DNA of 64,000 nt from NCBI RefSeq assembly GCF_900129555.1, contig NZ_FQWC01000004.1, forward strand, positions 309,645-373,644. The letters are read 5' to 3'. The stretch is from Flavobacterium defluvii (GTDB lineage Bacteria > Bacteroidota > Bacteroidia > Flavobacteriales > Flavobacteriaceae). Of the stretch, positions 28,349 through 38,179 are shown one piece after another (positions within the stretch are counted from its first letter, which is position 1; each line of letters starts with the position of its first letter). A program made the translations under genes and the position numbers. The notes beneath the pieces are model-generated. The model searched no databases, was not told the DNA's origin, and was given only the letters and a program-made list of their open reading frames with translations.

Positions 28349-29088
28349 TTTTTTAAGAAACCTATTATTTTCCAAAAAAAACGCATTTTAATCTTAAAAG
28401 GAGAAAATTCAAGCTGATTCATTTTTAATGCTTTCTGAATTTCTTTTGTAATTAACTTATAAGATGAAGATCCTGAACTACTCAAACCTCCAACAAGCAT
28501 AGCTGTTGTCGTTATATTTGAATATTTCCATGATATATTATTTTTTAAAAAAAATCTAGTGATCAGCTCGTAATCGGCACCAATTTTAAAACCAAGTTCA
28601 TAATTGCCAAACTTGGAAAATAATTTTCTTTCAAAAAAAATCGAAGGGTGTGGAGGCATGAATCCTATACGCAATTTTTCAGGACTCCAAAATTTGGATG
28701 AATACATCCTCACAACTTTGCCATCTTCTTTATGTTGAATAATATTTCCAACTGAAGCGTCTATATTATTATTTTCATGAAATTTTGCAATTTCTTCTAT
28801 AACATTGACAGAATAAAAAGTATCGTCAGAATTTAAAATCCCTATTAAATCTCCAGTTGCCAAAGCCAATCCTTTATTCATCGCATCATAAAGTCCTTTA
28901 TCTGGTTCTGAAATCCATTTAGTTATATTATTTTCATATTTTTTGATAATATCAATTGTATTATCTTTAGAATTACCATCAACAATAATATATTCGATGT
29001 TTTGATATCTCTGACTAGCTACAGACTGAATTGTTTTTTCAATTGTTGAGGCGCTATTATAGCAAACAGTTATTATAGAAATTTTCAT
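28345..29088 (-). CDS. Family-2 glycosyltransferase (WcaA-like)
   Basis: A 247-residue GT-A enzyme with ISIITVCYNSASTIEKTIQS, IIVDGNSKDNTIDIIKKYE, WISEPDKGLYDAMNKGLAL and GILNSDDTFYSVN (DxD-type). It overlaps both neighbours by ATGA contacts. The C-terminal [11 protein letters not shown] is a short hydrophobic-basic tail. It is the same subfamily as 8151-8891, 8884-9783 and 31260-32087, which are not identical copies. Confidence 0.85.
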   Translation of the reverse strand: MKISIITVCYNSASTIEKTIQSVASQRYQNIEYIIVDGNSKDNTIDIIKKYENNITKWISEPDKGLYDAMNKGLALATGDLIGILNSDDTFYSVNVIEEIAKFHENNNIDASVGNIIQHKEDGKVVRMYSSKFWSPEKLRIGFMPPHPSIFFERKLFSKFGNYELGFKIGADYELITRFFLKNNISWKYSNITTTAMLVGGLSSSGSSSYKLITKEIQKALKMNQLEFSPFKIKMRFFWKIIGFLKK

Positions 29089-30056
29089 ATTCTTCTATCA
29101 AGCATCCATTTTAAAGTTATTTTTACTCCTTCTTTCCTTGAATAAGGTAATATTGGGGCAACTTTATAAGTATTTTCTAAATTTATAATATTATTAGTTG
29201 TCATATTACGAAGACGAAATGAACTCATGGGAAAATTTATTTTCAAAAAATTCAAACCATCACCAACGAAAGCAGCAGTTTTAATGACAAAATAAGGTAG
29301 TTTTTTAATTTTTTTTCCTAACTCATCTGCAATCTCATTTCCCCATTCTTCGATATTTATTGCTGGATCATCACCTATAAAGAAAACTTTTTCTTGTTCG
29401 TTAAGTGTCTCTTTAAAAAGAATATTTTCAATTTGATAAATTGCATTACCTATAAATCCATATGTTTTAGTACAACCTCTATTACCGATGTGAAAATATT
29501 TACCTGAAATAACCATTTCAAAAAAATTCTTATATGGCGCACCAAACCATGGTCCCCAGATTGATGTTGGCCTTAAAATTGCCCAATCACAAGCAGGCTT
29601 ATTATCCCAAACTATTTTTTCTGTTAGTACTTTACTTTCCCCATAAATTGTTGATGGGGTATAATCAAACTGATTTTTCGGATAATAACCTGTGTGACAA
29701 ACTAACATTGAAGACGTTATTAAAATTTTTTTTAAATTCTTTAATTCATTTGCTATCTTGAGTAAATTATTAACTCCCAGAACATTTGCATTATAGTCTT
29801 CTAATTTTTTTCCATCTAAATCAGTTCTAGCAGCAAGATGAACAATATAATCCGGTTCAAACTTTAAAACGATTTCCCTAAAATAATGTAAATCATTAAT
29901 ATCTACTTCTTTCCAATATTTTGACAATTCATCATTTTGCGGTTGTTTAAGGTCAATATTTAAAACTTTATGACCATCGCGAATTAATTTATCTGTCAAA
30001 TTTGTCCCTATAAATCCCGAACCTCCTGTTATTAATATTTTATGTTTGATAGACAT
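29085..30056 (-). CDS. NAD-dependent epimerase/dehydratase (extended SDR)
   Basis: A 323-residue SDR. It shows ILITGGSGFIGTNLTDKL, IVHLAARTDLDG, ITSSMLVCHTGYYP (an unusual active-site strand), STIYGESKVLTEKIVW with the YxxxK site, and RPTSIWGPWFGAPYKNFF. The C-terminal region is longer than that of GalE. It could be an epimerase or ketoreductase for one of the sugar nucleotides; I cannot say which. It overlaps the downstream glycosyltransferase by four bases. Confidence 0.75.
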   Translation of the reverse strand: MSIKHKILITGGSGFIGTNLTDKLIRDGHKVLNIDLKQPQNDELSKYWKEVDINDLHYFREIVLKFEPDYIVHLAARTDLDGKKLEDYNANVLGVNNLLKIANELKNLKKILITSSMLVCHTGYYPKNQFDYTPSTIYGESKVLTEKIVWDNKPACDWAILRPTSIWGPWFGAPYKNFFEMVISGKYFHIGNRGCTKTYGFIGNAIYQIENILFKETLNEQEKVFFIGDDPAINIEEWGNEIADELGKKIKKLPYFVIKTAAFVGDGLNFLKINFPMSSFRLRNMTTNNIINLENTYKVAPILPYSRKEGVKITLKWMLDRRI

Positions 30057-30078
30057 TCCGTTTTAGTCTTTATTTTTT

Positions 30079-31197
30079 TTAATTTTCTACTCTTTCTAGA
30101 TATTGTGAGAATAGTGATTTTATTCTAAAATTGAATTGTTCTGGTGAAAATTCTAATTTTGCGTGTTCAATATTGTGTTGTTGAATTTTTAAAAGTGTTT
30201 CTAAGTTTTCAAGAAAATATTTTACTGCATTATAGGTACTTTCAACATCATTTGGTTTAACCAGAATACCTTCATCTTTTGTCACAATATCAGATAGAAA
30301 ATTATGATCTGTTGTAATTACTGCATTTCCTGTTCTCATAGCCTCAACATTAACCAGTCCGAATGATTCTGTTTTAAAGAAAGTCGGAAATAATAGTATA
30401 TCACTGTTTAAAAATAGTTCCTTTTTATCATTTCCTTTTACTACACCATGATACTTAAATCGTTCGGGATAAATTTGTTGTAGTTTAGATAATTTATCTT
30501 CAAACAATAGTTTTACTTCTGCAGATGACATTAAATAATCAGATAAAGGTTCTCCAGCTATATGAAATACAACATTTGTATATTCTGAGGCTATTTTTTC
30601 AAATGTATCCAAGGCTACAAAAACACCTTTGCTTTTCATCAAAAAAGAAATATACAATATCTGTATTTCATCTTTTTTATTTTTATGGTTAAAATCAACA
30701 TCATCTAAAATTGAATCATAACAATTTGGAATGACAATTTTTTTCATATTTGACAATGATAATGGCATCAATTCTTTTTGGCGCTCCGTTACAAAAATTG
30801 TCACATCTATTTGCTTATATGCCAAAGTAATTATTTTTGAAAAAATATCATTTTCTTCAAAGAGATCCATAATCTCATTACCATGTAAATGATTTATTAC
30901 TTTAATCCCACGCAACTTACACAGAAAAAGTAGAAACACATCTTTTATAGCACCTATTTTACTTCTAGTACAAGTAAAATAAACCAAATCAACTTTACGG
31001 AAAATTAATATTAAAAAGGTCCTGAATAAAGTTATTAATGTCCCAAAATATTTACTTTTTACATTTGTATCAATTAAAAATTTAGGTTTGATTAAATTAT
31101 ATACAATACTTGAAATCAATGCCTGCCCTCCAATTGGTGGTGGGATTGGACAAAAAAATAAAATGTTTTTTTTCATTATATTTTTATAATTTTTCAT
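30079..31197 (-). CDS. Family-4 glycosyltransferase
   Basis: A 372-residue GT-B enzyme with KNILFFCPIPPPIGGQALIS at the N-terminus (an ATG at 31176 would start just before it), HLHGNEIMDLF, and QILYISFLMKSKGVFVALDT at the domain junction. YHGVVKGNDKKELF and FKTESFGLVNVEAMRTGNAV complete the GT4 donor site. The stop lies 22 bases before the SDR gene. Sugar specificity is unknown. Confidence 0.83.
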   Translation of the reverse strand: MKNYKNIMKKNILFFCPIPPPIGGQALISSIVYNLIKPKFLIDTNVKSKYFGTLITLFRTFLILIFRKVDLVYFTCTRSKIGAIKDVFLLFLCKLRGIKVINHLHGNEIMDLFEENDIFSKIITLAYKQIDVTIFVTERQKELMPLSLSNMKKIVIPNCYDSILDDVDFNHKNKKDEIQILYISFLMKSKGVFVALDTFEKIASEYTNVVFHIAGEPLSDYLMSSAEVKLLFEDKLSKLQQIYPERFKYHGVVKGNDKKELFLNSDILLFPTFFKTESFGLVNVEAMRTGNAVITTDHNFLSDIVTKDEGILVKPNDVESTYNAVKYFLENLETLLKIQQHNIEHAKLEFSPEQFNFRIKSLFSQYLERVEN

Positions 31198-31259
31198 TAT
31201 TTATTAGCTGGTCTTAGCCTTTAAGATTTGTTAGAATAATGAAATAATAATTTGTAATT

Positions 31260-32087
31260 TTAAATTTCTGATTGATTAAAGTTTTCTTTTTGGGCCCCAG
31301 TAATTTTATATTTTAATTTATAAAATTTCACAAAAAATGAATTCGGCATTAATTTTTTAAGTGTTCCTACTAAATATAAATATGAAGTGCTTTTAAAATA
31401 GTTGAAATAGTTACTTAAAGAAGGTATTAACGTATTTTTTATTTTTAACCTCTCTTTAAAAACTTTTATTCGATTTATATCTGATAGTCCTCCATTTGAA
31501 ATAGTGGCTATTTCTTCTGAAATTCTAAGAAAAACAGCTCCCTCTAAATAACTTTTTAATAAGAAATCATAATCGGCACAAATTTTATATTTTAAATTAT
31601 AATAATTTTTTTGATGTATAGTTCTTTTTATAAGACAGGCCTGATGACTAAAAACCATATCTTTTTTTATATTCTCAATATCATCTGCATCACGAACAAA
31701 ACTAAAATCTAAATTTTCAGACAATACGTTGTAATTTCCATAAATAATATCAACATTCTTGTTTTGTTCGATGTAACCAGAAATTTTATCTAGAATGTTT
31801 TTATCATGAAAAAAATCTCCGGAATTAAGAAAAAGAATCCAGTCTCCTGAACACAATCCAATTCCTTTATTCATAGCATCATAAATCCCGTTATCTTTTT
31901 CAGAAACAAAAACATCAATATTATTAATATATTTGTTAATGTTATCTAATGTTGTATCAGTTGATCCACCATCAATTATCAAATATTCTATATTACCATA
32001 AGATTGATTAATTACACTTTCGATGGTTCTTGATATATTAATGTGGTCGTTATAAACTACTGTAATAATGGATATTTTTGGTAACAT
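31260..32087 (-). CDS. Family-2 glycosyltransferase (WcaA-like)
   Basis: A 275-residue GT-A enzyme with ISIITVVYNDHINISRTIES, LIIDGGSTDTTLDNINKYI, FVSEKDNGIYDAMNKGIGL and ILFLNSGDFFHD. Its start overlaps the end of the wzy-like gene by 38 bases, an unusually long overlap, but both reading frames are well supported. The 62 bases between it and the next gene carry no recognisable signal. Confidence 0.84.
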   Translation of the reverse strand: MLPKISIITVVYNDHINISRTIESVINQSYGNIEYLIIDGGSTDTTLDNINKYINNIDVFVSEKDNGIYDAMNKGIGLCSGDWILFLNSGDFFHDKNILDKISGYIEQNKNVDIIYGNYNVLSENLDFSFVRDADDIENIKKDMVFSHQACLIKRTIHQKNYYNLKYKICADYDFLLKSYLEGAVFLRISEEIATISNGGLSDINRIKVFKERLKIKNTLIPSLSNYFNYFKSTSYLYLVGTLKKLMPNSFFVKFYKLKYKITGAQKENFNQSEI

Positions 32088-33303
32088 TTTTAAAATTTAA
32101 TGAAGTTAAGGTTAAGAGACATACTGTTAGATAGGTCAATATTCCTCCAATATAATCAGGTCTTTGTAATATCAAAACTAAATATATCAGACAGCATTTT
32201 TGAGGAACTGTCAGCCATCCTCTTTTTTTAAAACAAACATAGATATAATAAAATACATGTAAGGAAAATATTAATCCTCCAATTATCCCATGTATTCCAA
32301 ATATTCCAAGAAAATTTGCTGACATAAAAGTCCCATAAAACTTACTATCTTCGTTTGAAGCATATGAGATTCCTTGGCCAATTATTGGGGAATCAATAAT
32401 TGCTTCTTTGGCATTTGATATTAAATTTGATCTATTATCTGCTTGAAAATTGTCCGATGCAGAACCTGGATTAATTATACTCTCTAGTCTTCCTATTGAT
32501 GACCCATATATAACTCCTTGATATTCGCTATCCAATTGTGAGTATAAATAAACAGAAATAAAAGAAATGAAGAAAAAAGAGATCAAAATTTTTATCAAAC
32601 TTTTTTTACTTAAATATAATAATCCGTAAAGGGTAAGAATTAAATAAAATGCTACTGAGAATGTAAAAAGTCCCACTATCATTAATGTAGTTTGAATCTT
32701 TGTATTTTTTATCGTTAAATCATTTAGCAGTATTCCAACTATTAGATAAAAAGCAAGTGTTCCAGGCTCATCAAAAAAACCTGCCGGACGAATAAATTTA
32801 CCAAAACCGTAATCAACATTAGTATTTGTAAATGCTATAATAAAATTAAATCCATCCCTTCCATCAGGATTTTGAAAAACTGAATAATACGGCAAATTGA
32901 TTGTTAAACAAAGTATAAAACATATGGCAGATAGCACTCCCATAACTAGTGTTAACTTAATTAGCAACTTTGATAAAATTTCTATATCCAAAAATAGCAA
33001 TATATACATATAAATTATGAATGGCACTAAAATTTGAAACAAGAGATTTATATAAGCCAAATCTTTATGCATAAATAAATATATAAATGATGTAAAAATT
33101 TGGAATAGAAAGATAAAAGACATAGTTGTATTTACCTTAATATCTTTCAATTTAAGCAAAAGGCCTAGCGTCAAAAGAGTAGTAAACAAAGCCATTATCA
33201 TTTTTGCAGGCAAATTATAAGCTTGAGCAATCGAGAAAGGAAATGCCATAAAAATAATAATCCATATTACTGCATAACCAATTTTATTATTCTTTAAAAC
33301 CAT
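32050..33303 (-). CDS. wzy: O-antigen/capsule polymerase-like membrane protein (Wzy type)
   Basis: A 417-residue protein with ten or more membrane segments and a periplasmic loop in the C-terminal half containing DNRSNLISNAKEAI. The short run FIRPAGFFDEPGTLAFYL is common in Wzy/O-antigen-ligase-like proteins of Bacteroidota. Wzy proteins are poorly conserved, so the assignment rests on topology, that motif and company with the flippase. It starts one base into the stop codon of the upstream glycosyltransferase. Confidence 0.75.
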   Translation of the reverse strand: MVLKNNKIGYAVIWIIIFMAFPFSIAQAYNLPAKMIMALFTTLLTLGLLLKLKDIKVNTTMSFIFLFQIFTSFIYLFMHKDLAYINLLFQILVPFIIYMYILLFLDIEILSKLLIKLTLVMGVLSAICFILCLTINLPYYSVFQNPDGRDGFNFIIAFTNTNVDYGFGKFIRPAGFFDEPGTLAFYLIVGILLNDLTIKNTKIQTTLMIVGLFTFSVAFYLILTLYGLLYLSKKSLIKILISFFFISFISVYLYSQLDSEYQGVIYGSSIGRLESIINPGSASDNFQADNRSNLISNAKEAIIDSPIIGQGISYASNEDSKFYGTFMSANFLGIFGIHGIIGGLIFSLHVFYYIYVCFKKRGWLTVPQKCCLIYLVLILQRPDYIGGILTYLTVCLLTLTSLNFKNVTKNIHYYSSL

Positions 33304-34556
33304 TATTGCTTAATTTTATTTGCCATCATATCCTCATACAATTTTATATACTTATCTGTTACATATGAACTGCTAAAACAATTTACAATTTTATTTCTGG
33401 AATTTATTGATAAACCAGAATGGTTATTTTCATCTAAAACCCAGTTAATCCCATCAGCTAATTCTTTATTATCAAATGGCTTTGCCAAATAACCCGTTAC
33501 ATTGTGTTCAATTATATCTAACAATCCAGTATGTCCAAAAGCAACAACTGGAGTACCACATGACATTGCTTCAATGGCCACTTGAGGCAATGTTTCCTGT
33601 AAACTTGGCAATACAACCACATCAACCGAATTGTATAATGAAACCAAACTAATATCATCATTAAGATGACCAAGATAATGCGTCTTAAATTTTAAAAAGT
33701 CTTTCTCTTTAGGCTCACTGCTACCAAAAATCACTAACTCAACATTCTCATTATGTAATAAGTCAAGTGCATTTTTTAATTGTTGATAACCTTTATTAAT
33801 ATCGCTTGTTGCTTCTATAGCTCCAAATAAAACCAATTTTTTATCTTGCGGAAATCTCCATAAATTTCTTGATAGGGTTTTATCAAAAGGGTAAAACAAG
33901 TCAGTATCTATGGGATTTGGTATATTTATAATTTTATGATTTCTAAAAAGAGTACTTTTCCTTGCACAATTAGTAATCCATTCACTTAAACCATTAATGA
34001 CCATATTTGGCATTTTTTTATAAGTCTTCTCTTTTCTTTTGAAAACATCTCTACTTAAATCATTCTCTTTAGTGCTTCCAAGTCTAGGACAGGTTCCGCA
34101 ATTTCCAGTGTATTTTTCACAATCCCACATAATATGACATCCACCTGTAAAAGCCCAATTGTCATGTAATGTCCAAACAATAGGAGCCTTAATTCGTGCT
34201 AAATCTTCCACTTTAAACATACCATTACAAATCCAGTGAAGGTGAACAATGTCAGGATTAGCTGAATTAATTCGATCAACAACATTGTTAAATCCTAACC
34301 AAGAAGGACTAAAAAGTATTTTTGTTTTGTTTTTATAAAACCTTAATGGAAGCTGATCTAATATATGTTTAACTTTTGCAAGTAACTCTTGGAAAAGACT
34401 AGTGGGAAAAGACTGAACAGTATAATCATCACTTAACTTACGCTGTACAATCATATTACTGTCAATTCCTTTTGATAATAATGATTTGTGCAACCTATAG
34501 GCTGCTCTAGCAGCTCCACCAACATTATCATATGAATTAACTATTATTATTTTCAT
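33303..34556 (-). CDS. Family-4 glycosyltransferase
   Basis: A 417-residue GT-B enzyme. It has IIIVNSYDNVGGAARAAYRL, VHLHWICNGMF, TLHDNWAFTGGCHIMWDCEK with a cysteine-rich insert CGTCPRLGS seen in this subfamily, and LVLFGAIEATSDINKGYQQL. The donor site is SLQETLPQVAIEAMSCGTPV. The 110 bases upstream of it are AT-rich and carry no terminator or clear promoter. The linkage made is unknown. Confidence 0.86.
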   Translation of the reverse strand: MKIIIVNSYDNVGGAARAAYRLHKSLLSKGIDSNMIVQRKLSDDYTVQSFPTSLFQELLAKVKHILDQLPLRFYKNKTKILFSPSWLGFNNVVDRINSANPDIVHLHWICNGMFKVEDLARIKAPIVWTLHDNWAFTGGCHIMWDCEKYTGNCGTCPRLGSTKENDLSRDVFKRKEKTYKKMPNMVINGLSEWITNCARKSTLFRNHKIINIPNPIDTDLFYPFDKTLSRNLWRFPQDKKLVLFGAIEATSDINKGYQQLKNALDLLHNENVELVIFGSSEPKEKDFLKFKTHYLGHLNDDISLVSLYNSVDVVVLPSLQETLPQVAIEAMSCGTPVVAFGHTGLLDIIEHNVTGYLAKPFDNKELADGINWVLDENNHSGLSINSRNKIVNCFSSSYVTDKYIKLYEDMMANKIKQ

Positions 34557-34666
34557 TATTTATAAACCTAATATATTATTAAAGGATTAATTATTTTTTT
34601 TTAAATTATTTAATTAATATCAAATCAACAACATTAACTTAAAAAAATTAAAAATTACATTTAAAT

Positions 34667-35695
34667 TCAATTGATTAATTTTCTTAATTCTGATGAGCTT
34701 TTTAAATAATTCAGTCCAAAAAAATCATTTACAAAGACTTTGTCTCCCTCAGTCATGTTTTCTACTGAGAAAATAGACATAAGTTTTTCTTGTATTTGAT
34801 AATAACTTATCATATGATCTTCAATCTTTAAAAAATTTATTTTATTGATATGTTCCTCATTACCCTTTTCATCAGTAACTTTACTTTTTTGATTAATCAG
34901 CCTAATTTCTTTTTTTAAGCATAAACAATAAGCGATATAGCTGCCTATCTCATTTGAAAGTACAAAATCTGCCAATTCAATAATAGATCTAAGTCGATTC
35001 AAAAAAAATCTGTCATTTATGTGTCCCGCAGTGGTAACTTTGTAACCTTTCCTAATATAGTTTTCTGCCCGGCCAATCTGAATATCTTTCCAATATAAAC
35101 AAACTAGAACCGTATCAAATTTATTCTTGATCTTGTAATTTTCTATTTCTTTTATAAAGGTATCTGTATCAAAACTACTTATAACGCCATCAATAGAATG
35201 AAAGGGAAAAACTAATAATATTTTACCCGTTCCTTTTTTAATTTCATCCTTTTCTTCTCTCGACAATAAAGAATCTGCATAATGAATATAAGGCCCAATT
35301 TTAACGATATTCAATTTATCGGAATATTTATTTTTCAATTGTTCTTCTCTGTAATCACTAAATGTTAAAATAATGTCGTTTTTTATATATTGATCAGAAG
35401 CAAATGTTGAAAATATAAAACCATGTTCATTTGTGACTCTGCTGTTCAAACTAGACATACCAAGGTATTTAGAAATAACATGATTAAAGCCATAAAATTG
35501 TATTTCATTTGGATAAAAAAAAGGAGCAATATTTTTGGCCAATTTATCGTATTCAAAAAGACTCATTTTTTTTCTCAAATTACATTCATTTCTCATTCTC
35601 TGAGTTCCATTGTAATTTTTCAACCTTAAAAAGGAATACAAATATTTACGAGATAATGGGTATTGCAAAAAATAATTTATAATCTTCTTTTTCAT
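34667..35695 (-). CDS. Uncharacterised polysaccharide-locus protein, possible GT-B glycosyltransferase
   Basis: A 342-residue soluble protein with a basic N-terminus. FIFSTFASDQYIKNDIILTFSDY, IVKIGPYIHYADSL, and then KILLVFPFHSIDGVISSFD, VLVCLYWKDI and ELADFVLSNEIGSYIAYCLC suggest two alternating alpha-beta domains with a receding-loop donor site. I recognise no named family. It starts in an ATGA overlap with wzx. A nonulosonic acid or other capsule transferase is plausible from context only. Confidence 0.5.
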   Translation of the reverse strand: MKKKIINYFLQYPLSRKYLYSFLRLKNYNGTQRMRNECNLRKKMSLFEYDKLAKNIAPFFYPNEIQFYGFNHVISKYLGMSSLNSRVTNEHGFIFSTFASDQYIKNDIILTFSDYREEQLKNKYSDKLNIVKIGPYIHYADSLLSREEKDEIKKGTGKILLVFPFHSIDGVISSFDTDTFIKEIENYKIKNKFDTVLVCLYWKDIQIGRAENYIRKGYKVTTAGHINDRFFLNRLRSIIELADFVLSNEIGSYIAYCLCLKKEIRLINQKSKVTDEKGNEEHINKINFLKIEDHMISYYQIQEKLMSIFSVENMTEGDKVFVNDFFGLNYLKSSSELRKLIN

Positions 35696-37098
35696 ATTTT
35701 TCTTTCATGTCTGTTTTTAAAAAAAAATGTCGCTACGAATACTAATATAATACAAGTTGAAATCAGTTTTAACCTATAGTCAAGATCTACTAAAAATAAA
35801 ACTATAATAAAACTAAATATTGTCATAAAAAACCAAATTAATGGCTTTAAATCTACAATTGCGCTTTCACGGTAATCTTTCAGGAAGAATACGCCATAAC
35901 CCATAACTAAATAACTAAAAAAAAGCACATATACAGGAACTTTAAATCCAAGAAATGGAATCAATAAAAAATTTGCAGCAACACAAAATACTCCGGCTCC
36001 AAAAGTAACTTTCCAAAGATTACGCGTTTTTTCATTGTAAAATAAAAAGCTTCCTGAACCAAAATACATTGGTCTATAACAATGTCCCATAATAAAAACT
36101 ACAGCTAGAAAGTATGTTGCTTGCAAATTTTCATTTTTAACTACTATTTGAAAAATTTCTTTCATCCACATGCACCCTAACACTACAGCAATTAAAAAAG
36201 CTCCTTGAATTGTCCAAATCAAATTACGAATGTTTAAATATTCTTTATTTCTCATCATTTGAAATAATATAGGAACCACAGCTGTATTTATTGCCCCGAC
36301 AAATAATGCCATTAAGTTTCCAAAGGTAGCTGCAAAGCCATAAAATCCTATTTGCACTGTAGCCACCATGTAATACTTTAAAATTAAGCTATCGGCAGAA
36401 CCAAGTAAAAAAGATCCATAGTAATGAGGGATCATTGGTAATGAAACCTTTAACCCATTTTTAATAACTATAGTTTTAAAATGATAGACAGGCTTAATCT
36501 TAAGCTTATAATGCAATGGATACCAATAAGATACATTCAAAAGTAATGTTGAAACGCAGGTTGAGAAGAACCAGCCCATATAATGTAGGTTCAATACCAC
36601 TATTGTAATATAATTTAATACAATTGTAATGAATGATATAATTACTGTTCTAATAACAACTTGCTTAGGCTGTTGGGTTAGTTGATAATACAATTGGCCT
36701 AAATCAGCAGTAGGACCAAATAAAACAATAGGAATTACATTAAATACTATTATTAAAAATACATTTCCCTTAGCTTCAATTGGTACAATACAGTAAATTA
36801 TTCCCGCTAATAGTATTGCATATACTATCATCCATAAATTTAAAAATCCATAAAATTGTGACCATCTTTTTTTATAATGATAATTATGTTTATAGAATGC
36901 ATTAGTTAAAGGGAGATTTAATCCTAACATGGCCAACACACCAATCAATCCCATACTAGAATTCAAAAGGGATTGAACGCCATAATCTATTGGATTTAAA
37001 ACTGCCGTAAAAATTGGCAGCATTAGTAAATTAATTATCTTAGGTATAAATGGGGCTAAACCATATATTAAACTATGAGAAATTACTTTTTTGAACAT
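35692..37098 (-). CDS. wzx: Oligosaccharide flippase, Wzx/MATE-like
   Basis: A 468-residue protein with about twelve to fourteen membrane helices. The N-terminal KKVISHSLIYGLAPFIPKII, LMLPIFTAVLNPIDYGVQSL and the later YYGSFLLGSADSLILKYYM fit the polysaccharide-transport (PST) family. It would flip lipid-linked repeat units for the Wzy-type polymerase. It precedes the unassigned gene at 34667 with a four-base overlap. Confidence 0.88.
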   Translation of the reverse strand: MFKKVISHSLIYGLAPFIPKIINLLMLPIFTAVLNPIDYGVQSLLNSSMGLIGVLAMLGLNLPLTNAFYKHNYHYKKRWSQFYGFLNLWMIVYAILLAGIIYCIVPIEAKGNVFLIIVFNVIPIVLFGPTADLGQLYYQLTQQPKQVVIRTVIISFITIVLNYITIVVLNLHYMGWFFSTCVSTLLLNVSYWYPLHYKLKIKPVYHFKTIVIKNGLKVSLPMIPHYYGSFLLGSADSLILKYYMVATVQIGFYGFAATFGNLMALFVGAINTAVVPILFQMMRNKEYLNIRNLIWTIQGAFLIAVVLGCMWMKEIFQIVVKNENLQATYFLAVVFIMGHCYRPMYFGSGSFLFYNEKTRNLWKVTFGAGVFCVAANFLLIPFLGFKVPVYVLFFSYLVMGYGVFFLKDYRESAIVDLKPLIWFFMTIFSFIIVLFLVDLDYRLKLISTCIILVFVATFFFKNRHERKI

Positions 37099-37143
37099 AA
37101 AAATGGCATTTCCACTTACAGTGAAAATATAATAGTAATAAAT

Positions 37144-38169
37144 TTAAAACGTAAGTGTAGTTAAATCTATTCGTGAAAGATAAATTGATGTACCTGATTT
37201 ATTTTCATGGCCTGAATAATAGCTGATCCATAAAATATCATTTTTGAGTACCATCCCAGGGTATGAACAGTCTCCTGCGCTTTTTAAAGTATATAATTTT
37301 TTGTATTCATTAGTCGTTAAATCGTAATATCCTAAGATGACTTTATGATTCTCCCTTCCACTTACTAGTAAGCCGTCTTTATAAAATACAAAGTCAGGTC
37401 CTCCAAAACTATAAATTGGAATTTCTCCAAACCATTCAAAAGTACTTCCAGAATTTGTTGATTTTCCAATGATTGCTCCTCCATCATCTCTTCGAGAAAG
37501 AACATAGAATACACCTTTACTATCTATTTCTAAAGTTGCCTCTGTAGGTATCCCTTTAATATTCTGATCAAAAAACATATTCTGAAAATTAAGCCCGTTT
37601 GAACTCGTATAAAAGTCAAAAAAACTATCTTTCCCATAAGCAAAAGAATATGCTTTACCTTTATACCAAGTAATTTTCCAAGGCCATGCCTGATTACCTT
37701 CGATTTTACTTGTGTAATCTTTTCTTTTATCTAAAAGAACATTTTGCAAATCATTCCAGCCCTTTTCTTTAGTGTAATCTGATTTAAAATCTTTAAACAT
37801 AACTAAATTAGTACCTTCATATCGAGATCCATGTACATAAGCCATTAATTTATCACCATTAATTGCAAACATAGCATCTCGTAAATCTAAATTATCTTCT
37901 TTAAACTCTCTGATGACACTCCAGTTAATACCATCAGAACTAGTAAGTATCTTAACAATACCGTCAAGTCCTAGTGCATGTTTATCAGATTCTCTATATG
38001 AAAGAAACCATTGATTATCAAAAAAAACCAAATCAGTAAAAGCGTTATTCAACCCTTCACTTCTAGTAATTTTTTGAGTATTAATTTTAACCGAATCATC
38101 TTCATCTTGTGCAGTGCAGGAAAGACACAATACAAAAGCAAACAAAAAATTTAGTAATTTTAATTTCAT
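37144..38169 (-). CDS. Predicted surface lipoprotein with sialidase-like beta-propeller repeats
   Basis: A 341-residue exported protein. The signal KLKLLNFLFAFVLCLSC leads to a likely lipidated Cys18, followed by TAQDEDD, an acidic tract like the lipoprotein export signal that moves Bacteroidota lipoproteins to the cell surface. The mature part has repeated blocks of the form YRESDKHALGLDG, LTSSDGINWSV, STNSGSTFEWFG and YTSSNGLNF, resembling Asp-box or BNR blades of sialidases. I cannot confirm a full catalytic Arg triad. It lies between pseI and wzx, so a glycan-trimming or binding role is inferred. Confidence 0.7.
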   Translation of the reverse strand: MKLKLLNFLFAFVLCLSCTAQDEDDSVKINTQKITRSEGLNNAFTDLVFFDNQWFLSYRESDKHALGLDGIVKILTSSDGINWSVIREFKEDNLDLRDAMFAINGDKLMAYVHGSRYEGTNLVMFKDFKSDYTKEKGWNDLQNVLLDKRKDYTSKIEGNQAWPWKITWYKGKAYSFAYGKDSFFDFYTSSNGLNFQNMFFDQNIKGIPTEATLEIDSKGVFYVLSRRDDGGAIIGKSTNSGSTFEWFGEIPIYSFGGPDFVFYKDGLLVSGRENHKVILGYYDLTTNEYKKLYTLKSAGDCSYPGMVLKNDILWISYYSGHENKSGTSIYLSRIDLTTLTF

Positions 38170-38179
38170 ATAATTATTA

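Noticed and set aside
32050..32087. A frameshift or assembly error at the 38-base overlap of wzy and the glycosyltransferase.
   Set aside because: Both reading frames are intact to a natural stop and start, and neighbouring genes here overlap often.
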